64,000 nucleotides of DNA from Buxus sempervirens (lineage: Eukaryota; Streptophyta; Magnoliopsida; Buxales; Buxaceae). The notes beneath the pieces are model-generated. The model did no database searches. It had not been told where the DNA came from and was given only the letters and a program-made list of their open reading frames with translations. Below are positions 56,991 to 64,000 of the stretch, piece by piece (positions within the stretch are counted from its first letter, which is position 1; each line of letters begins with the position of its first letter). Location: assembly GCA_947561395.2 (NCBI GenBank), contig OX387192.1:248001-312000 (forward strand). The letters run 5' to 3'. A program made the position numbers and the translations under genes.

Positions 56991-57689
56991 TTGCTAATGT
57001 CTCGATTCAGGAATTTTTATTAGGAGATGCATTTCCAGATTAGGGGGGAGGGCAGGGAGATCTATTTTTCTGGGCCTTTGGTTTTATTCCTCAGATATAT
57101 TGTCTTAGGTACACAATCTGTGTACCCACAAGACATGTTTTCTTTACTATCTTTTAATATATATATAAAATCTTGATTACCGATAAAAAAAGAAAAGAAA
57201 AAATGACTTCAGTAAGAAATGAAATCAAACCTGTGGACTCCTCTAATGCAGGTAACCATTGGAACAGGAAACATGATTTCTAAATATGCCGATTTTTTCC
57301 TATTTCTGAAAATCCTTCTGTTCCTTTTACTCCATTGGAGCTAACGTCTCACTTTAAGCTCCATGTTGCAAGTAGGTTTAGCATATGCTTAGGCTTGGTC
57401 TGGCTGCATCAAATCTGTTCAAAAGTTAGCTCCAAATTGTCTAAGCGAAGTGGTTGTTCAATGACAAATGATTGACACACTCCATAAGACGATCCACGCT
57501 TTGCTCATTAGTGTTGGAGAGAATTAAAGATCTAGTATAGTCATCCATCAAATAGTGAAATGATCAAGCATCGGATATTGTCAATTACAGGTTTCAGAGG
57601 AGGAAAGACTACTTGGAATATATGATGCGATAAAAAAAAAAATGGAACTCTCAGGAGGCTGAAATTGGGAAAAAGAGAGCTTTATTCTT

Positions 57690-57870
57690 TTATTTATTTA
57701 TTTTTTTTAAGGTAAGTTGATATTATATACAAAGTATGCTTAATGCATTCAAAACACTCTTAGAAAAGAATAAGGTTACATGCCCAAATCACAGGAGGTG
57801 ACTACATATATTAGTAACTATTTGAACATGAGATCCATATCAAAGCAAGGCAGCATCTTAACTGCCCTGG
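57690..57870 (-). mobile_element. Retroposon tail fragment
   Basis: TTTATTTATTTTTTTTAAGG followed by AAGTTGATATTATATACAAA looks like the inverse of a LINE 3' end plus poly(A), similar to 26968-27010. The upper limit is unknown, and 57870-58220 shows nothing further. Confidence 0.35.
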
Positions 57871-58227
57871 GGATGTATCCTTATGTAAGGTATTTTACAG
57901 CTTCAAACCATGAAGTCAAAGTCCAAGTTCCAGTTTTGACTGATTTCTCTTTTAACAGGGTTATCTTCAACTTTTCCCTTGAAGTCTAAATCTGTGTTGG
58001 ATACCAGTATGTATCCTCTGGACAATATCACCTTTTGGTAGGCATTTGTTTTGAAATATTTTACAATTTCTTTCCAACTAGATGTGGTAGACCGTTGCAG
58101 CCAAGGAGATCCTTTTTATTTTAGAAGTCAGGTCACTTCCTTTAAAGTGAGTAGAAGCCCAAGTAACTTCCTAAGTCCAGCTTACACATGGTCTACATAA
58201 GCAGTTATTCACTTATTCTCTGATGCT

Positions 58228-58617
58228 TCACTCACATTTTTTTTGGCAACAAGTACACTGAAAGAAAAGATGACCAAAGGATTTGGGTTGCTGTTGACAG
58301 AACCTGCATCTGGAGATATGAATGATATTGAGTTCTAGTAATCTGTGTTGAATCATCAGTCTTTGTTGAATGGCAAGCCACAAAATGAAAGTGTACCTGG
58401 GATTGTAGTGGGGGAACCAAACCCAGACCTTTCCATAGTATGACTGGGTAACTAACTTGGAGTACTTAATAACCTGAGTTGATTGAGAATTGCTCATTAG
58501 AATTGAGCCAAACCACCTTGCCATCCATACTAATGTTTGGTAATGGGAATTCTTCAAGGCAATTCCAAATTTCTGGTAAGTCTGGGGTGTTAGCAATGGG
58601 GGGATCCTGGAGATCAT
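58228..58617 (-). pseudogene. zf-RVT end of L1 copy B
   Basis: YGKVWVWFPHYNPRYTFILW and RCRFCQQQPKSFGHLFFQCT give the zinc-binding C-x2-C..H-x4-C pattern that closes plant L1 ORF2. Confidence 0.88.
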
Positions 58618-58879
58618 TAGTGATTATTGTAGTTACCTTAGCATCAAAGGGAAACCAGAACCATAGGAAATCTGATTCCCAAATATTTATGCAAGTTACC
58701 AAGTTTGCATCAATTGTCGAACCTTAACCAAGTGCTGTTGCTGTCTGTCATGCTATGATTAATGAGGGGGTAAGCTAGTCTCCTTGATGCACCCATTTAA
58801 CCCAAGCCGAGTTGGGATTGAGACAATTTGTCACACAGGTTACTGCTTCGTTCCATGTTATGATGTTAATGCACCCTAA

Positions 58880-59560
58880 GCTACTTTCCTTTCTGGGTAG
58901 ACAAACAACCCCTCAAGCTACTGGAGTTTATCTTCTTCTTGTGTTCCGGGCCTCCCCAAAGAGAATATCTACTTATGTTTTCCAAGTTTTTCAGCACATT
59001 GTTTAGTAGTATAAAACTTGAAAGCCATTGTACTTGTATTGCAAACAGGACTGATTTTCTCAGTTCTAACCTACCTGCAAAGGATAGAAACCTACACAGC
59101 CACCCTTGTACCTTATCTTTTGTCCTCCTTATCATAAGTTGACAGTCCATGGCGGTAAGTTTAGTGAAAATAAGTGGCAGACCCAGGTATCTTATTGGAA
59201 GTGTACCTTCAGAGAAATTAATAGCTCCCAAAATCTGCATCTTGGTTTCTTGTTGAACCCTACAAAAGAATATTTGGCTTTGCTGGTTGTTCCTTACTCC
59301 CGTGAGGCTTTCCATCTCATTTAGAGCTTTAACAGAGAGCTCCATAGTGATCTGATCAAAATGAGCAAATAAAATAAGTTATCAAGAAAGCACACCATTT
59401 TAGTTTCAGGCCAATTGCATTTCGGGTGAGCTTTGAACCCATTCTTTTGTGTTGGCACTAATAATTCCATAAAATAGCTCCTTAGTGAGTACAAAGAGAT
59501 ATGGTAATAGAGGTTTCCAGTAGTGCTCAACGATGAAGATGGGGTGGATATACATTGCAT
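58880..59560 (-). pseudogene. RT domain C-half of L1 copy B
   Basis: Pieces HISLYSLRSYFMELL, then MVCFLDNLFYLLILI (about 59405-59355), where the catalytic FADD appears as FLDN, followed by ALNEMESLTGVRNNQQSQIF, IRYLGLPLIFTKLTAMDCQ and the block RFLSFAGRLELRKSVLFAIQ. Frameshifted. Confidence 0.85.
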
Positions 59561-59731
59561 TATTCAACTTGTGAATAGAGGAGGTATATTTGTGGAGCAA
59601 AGTAGGGGTTCAATCACTTGTGAATTAACCACATCAAAGGCTTTCTTCGAGTCAAACTTAAGAGCACACCGAGCCAGGACTTTTTTTAAATGGTAATCAT
59701 GCAAGATTTCACAAAATAAGAGAATATTTTT

Positions 59732-60183
59732 AGGAGAAATTTTACACTTACTTCCCTTCTGGTTTCTGATAACTACAAATACCTCCCATAAGAATTTTGA
59801 AATGACACTTACCTCCCCCCTTTATTTTTGTTCTCCACTTCATATCCCTTCATTTTGTACAAATGTTATTAAAATTTGGATATGTATTGACGAACTTGCC
59901 CTTCTTTAAATACAAAAAGTGTAGGATTTTGAGATTTTTATAATAAAAATAATTTTTTAAGGTTTAAAAGTCTTAATAATCAATTTTATAATCAAAGGTG
60001 ATTTTATTATTTAAATTTTAAAATTTTTGTTATGTCCAATAAAAAATTGATAAGGATAAAATAGTCAAATTACATTTTTTAAGTCTGACAAAGGAGCTAA
60101 GTGTCATTTCAAAAACCTTAGGAGAAGTACCCGTAGTTGTCAAAAACCATAAAGGAGGTAAGGGTCATTTCAGTCCTTCTCCT
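59732..60183. mobile_element. Mutator-like MITE relative (452 bp) inside L1 copy B
   Basis: Left AGGAGAAATTTTACACTTAC and right (inverse) AGGAGAAGGACTGAAATGAC begin long inverted arms with CTTACCTCC and TTTTGAAATGACACTTA on both sides. Its wording matches the 48206-48605 element (ACACTTACCTCC, AAATAACACTT). No clear TSD. Confidence 0.65.
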
Positions 60184-60209
60184 AGGTATGAAGGCAGATT
60201 GGTACTCAC

Positions 60210-60510
60210 TAGTGTTTACAGTTTCAGTCGAAATTTCGTTTTTTTTGGAGGTAGCGATGTGTTTCTGAGGAGGAAAATCACTTAATTGCATCATTGGCGA
60301 TTTTTGGAGGTGTGCCGAGCGAAACGGGCGACACAGGGGAGGGAAATGGAAATTTGTTCATTTTTCATTGGCGAAACAGGGCGGCGTGTCGGTGAAATTT
60401 CCCCAAAATATAAAAAAATCCAGTTTTTGTATATTTTTTGCCCTCTTTGATTTTTCCACCGTTTCGTGTGATGGGCGGCACGCCTATCGGCACCAAAACG
60501 GTAAACCTTG
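60210..60510. mobile_element. hAT-type MITE (301 bp) inside L1 copy B, TSD GTACTCAC
   Basis: Flanked by perfect GTACTCAC at 60202-60209 and 60511-60518. The right end GGTAAACCTTG is the inverse of the CAAGGTTTAC terminus at 28528; the left end TAGTGTTTACAG is degenerate. The interior contains GGTGAAATTTC and GAAATTTCG words shared with 28528-28843. Confidence 0.7.
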
Positions 60511-60680
60511 GTACTCACCTACTGAGTCCCCCATCACTCGTTTCAACCTTTGGCAACAATCTTGGAGATACGCTTATAGATAGTGTTAACACAGGATGTG
60601 GGTATGTAGTCCCTAGTCAGTAACTTTAGTGGGATTGGAGCAATTAGGCACAAGTGTAATCAAAGTGGTATATAACTGTT

Positions 60681-61310
60681 TCAGCAATTTACAGGATTGA
60701 AAGAAGTTGACAATGGCTTTTGACTCTGATCCCCCACAATGTGCCATGAAGCTTTGAAGAACAATGGAGTGAATCCATGCGGGCCAGGGCCAGGGGCCTT
60801 GTTATTGTTGAGTCCAAACATGACATCTTTTATTTCTTGTGAAGTGTCTTCTATAACCAACTCATTTACTTTCTCAGTAGCCAATTTCTGTGATATGAAA
60901 GATTGAATAGAATCAGTATTTGCATAAGCATCTGTTTCCCCAAAAGATTTGTATAGAACTTTTAAGAATTGATCATTGACTTCCTTAGTCTTGATAAGCT
61001 TGTTACACTCCTCACTGTATATACTGAGAATTCTGTTAAAGATCTTCCACACTTAGACATGCTGTGAAAGAATGCTGCAAGTCACCAGTTCACCACCATG
61101 CAGCCATTGTATCCTAGATTGTTGCAATTGAGCTTCTTCAGTGATAGCAACATCTGCCAAGATGGCTCTCGAGCTTCTTTCCTTCTCAATAAGGTGGGGA
61201 TTGTTAAGATCAGTAGCTAAAAGTTGTTGAGATTCTGACAAATCTTGACTAACTTGTTGAACTTTCCAAGTCAGATTCTGGAATTTATGCTTGCTCCAAC
61301 TTTTGAGCAT
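60681..61310 (-). pseudogene. RT domain N-half of L1 copy B
   Basis: SKHKFQNLTWKVQQVSQDL, then after a stop at 61053 KTKEVNDQFLKVLYKSFG, then IKDVMFGLNNNKAPGPGPHG and FKASWHIVGD, the start of the RT fold. Asp in GPDG is replaced (GPGPHG). Confidence 0.85.
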
Positions 61311-61368
61311 CTATTTTAGGAACTTAAGCTTTGTGACAAACTTCAACAAGGGGGTACATTCAACCTCA

Positions 61369-62090
61369 TTAGCATATACTTCTGCAACTAAGGGAGGAAC
61401 TCATGTTCTTGAATCTAGTGATTGAAGAATTTAAAAGGCTTACGACCCTTAGAATATCTGGCCAAACCGAAATCAAAGAGGGGCTGTGATCGGACACTCC
61501 AGGTGGAAAGAATCCACTTCTAAGACATTGAAAACATCCAAACAATCCGTGTTCACCAATACTTGTCAAGTTTGCACGTGATACTATTACCAGTTGAACT
61601 TCTCCAGGAGTGAAAAAACCACCTAAACTTCAGTTCCTGCGACATAGAGCCCTAAATGGAGCTGTTGAGGTCATTCAAATTTTGCTTGTACAGTTGTTTA
61701 GCCCCTTGTTTCTCATGATAGCTATAAACACAATTGAATATCCCTGGTATGGAGCCAAGGACCAGCTATTTAAGGTAGTCATTAGCTTCATACATACAAT
61801 AAATGAGACTGATTTTGCACTGTCAAGAACATTACAGTGGATAAGTTGCTCAGATTTGAAGATTGGCATGACCACCACCTCATCTGGTTCCGGCAAATTC
61901 AAAGCCTTCCTATGAGAGCATGGCTATAATTGTCAATGAATAACCATAGAGGGTAGTGTTTCGATAAGGCAATTTATGCTTAATCTGTGCATGTGTGAAT
62001 CAGGTGTCTCACTTCCTTTTGCTTCACAGGGTTGTTGAGAGCCATAATATTCCATGTACCAAAGATTAACATGGGGAAGGAGTTGGAGAT
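61369..62090 (-). pseudogene. Endonuclease domain of L1 copy B
   Basis: Starts near 62080 with FGTWNIMALNNPVKQKEVR, corresponding to TWNIRGLN.P.KQ.E. Its end (about 61560-61480) reads GCFQCLRSGFFPPGVSDHSP, matching the P-x-G-x-SDH-x-P motif with the catalytic Asp-His. Many stops lie between. Confidence 0.8.
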
Positions 62091-62439
62091 CTAAGCACAC
62101 CCATGGGGGCTCCAGTGGCAGCATTGGGTATTGACTTCGCATGGTGCCACATTTTGTTCTTGTTGCTGGCATCTTTCATGGATTTTTTGCTGACAAGTAG
62201 CTGTTTAGCTCTTTTATGTGCCTTTTTCTTTGAAGAATAACTATATAGAGTCAACAATGTCCATACTCTCCTCATCAACAAGAATTTTGAGGCTACTCTC
62301 AATTTAGGGAACATCCACTAAAATGGAAGGAGAGAGAGAGGATGTTCAGGTTCTGTAACAAAATCACCGGAAATTGCGTTCTCTTTTATCTTTTCTGTTG
62401 TGTTTAATTGACTTAGAGTAGCTACTGTGTTCTCAGACA

Positions 62440-62801
62440 TTACATTGATGGTAATGTTACCCGACTGACCCACCTTGTTCCACCCAACTTCCTCATGGCT
62501 TTCCTTGAGGTTTCTGAAGTCTGTAGATAATGACTTTTCTGTTGTATCTTTATGCTCTGATTTATCTGAAGTTTACGTGTTATTAGGAATCCATTTCTTC
62601 TCAGTGGCTTTAACAGTAGGCCATTGGATAAGCTATGATCAAACCTGAAGCAAGTGGTGCATTTGAGGTGCTTCCATAAGTCCTCAACCTTGACCTCAAC
62701 AATATCACCACTACAAGAATTCTCATCCATATTAAGAAATAGACAATCTGGTATTGACATTCCTCATCTAATTCCACACAAAATTCATTCTTGCTAAGCA
62801 T
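62440..62801 (-). pseudogene. ORF1 fragment of L1 copy B
   Basis: Frame with VEVKVEDLWKHLKCTTCFRFDHS corresponds to the W-K-P-x-x-C-x-x-C-x-x-F-G-H knuckle that ends the DUF4283/ORF1 of plant L1s. A following basic region (SSKKKAHKRAKQLLVSKKSM, about 62230-62170) links to ORF2. Confidence 0.65.
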
Positions 62802-62810
62802 TGAAGAGCT

Positions 62811-63320
62811 TTATTCTTGCTAAACCTTAAATTGTCATTTCTTTTCAGCTTAATTTCAATCCTGGGCTGGAACTGCCTTAAACCTAAAACTTGTCAATTT
62901 TTTTTGCCTTAATTTATATTATTGAAGCTGCCTTTAAATATTTTAGAACATGCACTAATTATTTAGATATTTTGTTGGGCTTGACCAAAGAATTAACTAT
63001 GTTGGAAACTGTTCTCAAGAGAAAAAAATTTTCAAGATACCTGTGTGAGTACAGTAGGAGCCTCCATTACATCAGAGACAGCAAAAGAGGTCCTTTTGTT
63101 TTGATAGTGTATGCTTTGAACTTATAAGAAGACAAGCAGTAACTGGTTGATGAGGACAGAAAAAGCCAATGGCAAATTCAAATTCTTGTATAATTTCAAA
63201 ATCCATTCCTTTTAGCATTTAACTAGAAAGGTCCCAATTGACATGATTGCAGTGATTCCCTCGAGTGACCTTCAAAATAAAAATCAAGACTCCCATTTCT
63301 TGATCTCAAGTCTATCATCA
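62811..63320. other. ATG4 intron 3 stretch, nothing recognised
   Basis: No ATG4-like exon and no repeat terminus. A 78-codon plus frame (62891-63127) has no recognisable motif. Confidence 0.4.
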
Positions 63321-63329
63321 TAATCATCA

Positions 63330-63720
63330 TAAGCCAGTTCCCACCAAAGTGGGGTCGGTGACACAAATCTTGTCTCTTCATCCTGCTTTATCAAAATCAT
63401 ATCTTCAGTTAATCTACGTTTTTGTAAGTTTTGTTTTACACACTCCATCCATGTCTTTTTAGATCTTCTTCTTGCTCGCTGAGGCCCTTCAATATTTACG
63501 CTCTCACATCTTCTTACAGGTGCATCTTTGGGTCTCTACTTTAAATGACCAAACCATCTTAATCTCCTCTCCTCCATTTTATCCTTAATGCATGCTATGT
63601 CTAACCACTTTTGAATGTAATCATTTCTTATTTTGTCTTTCTTTGTTTTGCTATAAGTCCATCTTATCATCCTTATTTCAATAACACTCATATTTTGAAT
63701 ATGTTGATTCTTTGCCACCT
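63330..63720 (-). pseudogene. 3' part of an RTE-type LINE
   Basis: Minus strand reads KNQHIQNMSVIEIRMIRWTY, then KKDKIRNDYIQ and DKMEERRLRWFGHLK, and further left the C-terminal GPQRARRRSKKTWMECVKQ in another frame. Same family as 20930-22110. Confidence 0.8.
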
Positions 63721-64000
63721 AAGGTTTTGAGTTTCGGTGCCATTGGGCGTGTTGCCCCAGGGCATCGAGTCGCCGATTCACTGGAAAAGTGATTTTCCAA
63801 TAATAATATGTACAATAATTGCATTTGCATGTATAATTGTACTAAAAGTTACTACAAGTAGCAGTTATATACTTAAAAAAATCATGCAAACGCAATGTGA
63901 CATGTAAATGTAATGATCGGGTGATGCTGTGGGCTGTGCATAAATCAAAATGACAAATAGGATCCAAATTTTAAATTAAATTGAAACAACAATACAAAAA

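Larger units (their letters stand above)
53095..57190 (+). mobile_element. L1-type LINE copy A, 5'-truncated and dead, in ATG4 intron 3
   Basis: Order: end of ORF1 (53095-53436), then ORF2 with endonuclease (53426-54130), RT (54164-55880), and C-terminal region with zinc-finger RVT (55960-56990), then an untranslated 3' end and A-rich tail (57183-57202). Same strand as the host gene. Several stops and at least one frameshift. No convincing TSD was found. Confidence 0.9.
58225..62810 (-). mobile_element. L1-type LINE copy B, dead, in ATG4 intron 3 (antisense)
   Basis: Minus-strand order: ORF1 zinc-knuckle region (62801-62440), endonuclease (about 62090-61370), RT N-half (61310-60681), RT C-half (59560-58880), zf-RVT end (58617-58228). 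Two MITEs (60210-60510 and 59732-60183) split the RT. It differs clearly from copy A in sequence, so it is a separate L1 lineage. Confidence 0.85.
52579..64000 (+). other. Third intron of ATG4 (incomplete)
   Basis: From the donor at 52579 to the window edge no further ATG4 exon can be found. The intron contains L1 copy A (plus), L1 copy B (minus), three MITE or retroposon fragments and an RTE fragment. 52630-52720 resembles a minus-strand LINE tail (TTTTTTAATTGGTAATG). Confidence 0.7.

Noticed and set aside
57585..57660. VSEEERLLGIYDAIKKKME after an AG, considered as a further ATG4 exon
   Set aside because: It does not resemble the ATG4 sequence expected after LVAQ (ALLFHRLGR..), and the frame runs into an A-run and stop without a good donor.

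Overview
The window is nuclear DNA of a flowering plant. It has spliced genes with plant-type proteins, AT-rich introns with GT/AG borders, and plant families of LTR retrotransposons, L1- and RTE-type LINEs, Helitrons, hAT, Mutator and Tourist MITEs. Very large introns stuffed with LINEs suggest a woody lineage with big introns (magnoliid or early-diverging eudicot), but the species cannot be fixed from the sequence.

Only two host genes are supported. On the minus strand, 36209 down to 23784, is a complete five-exon gene for the alpha subunit of translation initiation factor eIF2B (361 aa, intron 1 of 7.9 kb). On the plus strand, from about 50 kb, is the 5' part of an ATG4 autophagy cysteine protease gene: a 5'UTR exon, the first coding exon (51929-52385) and the catalytic-Cys exon (52493-52578). 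The third intron runs past the right edge of the window (more than 11.4 kb) and holds two dead L1 LINEs in opposite orientations. The two genes are divergent and about 14 kb apart. They encode general housekeeping functions, and nothing in the sequence links them functionally.

The rest is transposable-element debris, much of it resolvable into nested insertions by target-site duplications (TSDs). Left cluster (1-13468): a long LTR with an internal minisatellite is interrupted by a Tekay-like Ty3/gypsy element (8329-12625). That element is in turn interrupted by Tat/Ogre-like LTRs, including one with a visible primer binding site (1556-1573) and a solo LTR 4623-7461 with TSD GACGG. Right cluster (39905-48106): a 4-kb minisatellite-bearing solo LTR (TSD CAGGA) contains a Tat/Ogre-like solo LTR (41533-45158, TSD GGTTG). 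That one contains another solo LTR (42050-43790, TSD GGGTC). A hAT MITE has jumped into the minisatellite separately.

13.5-23.4 kb holds degraded LTRs, an RTE LINE and a poly(A) retroposon. 36.3-39.3 kb and 48.2-50 kb hold Helitron-like elements, MITEs and RTE fragments, which place transposons directly beside both gene promoters. No rRNA, tRNA, CRISPR or bacterial-type features were seen.
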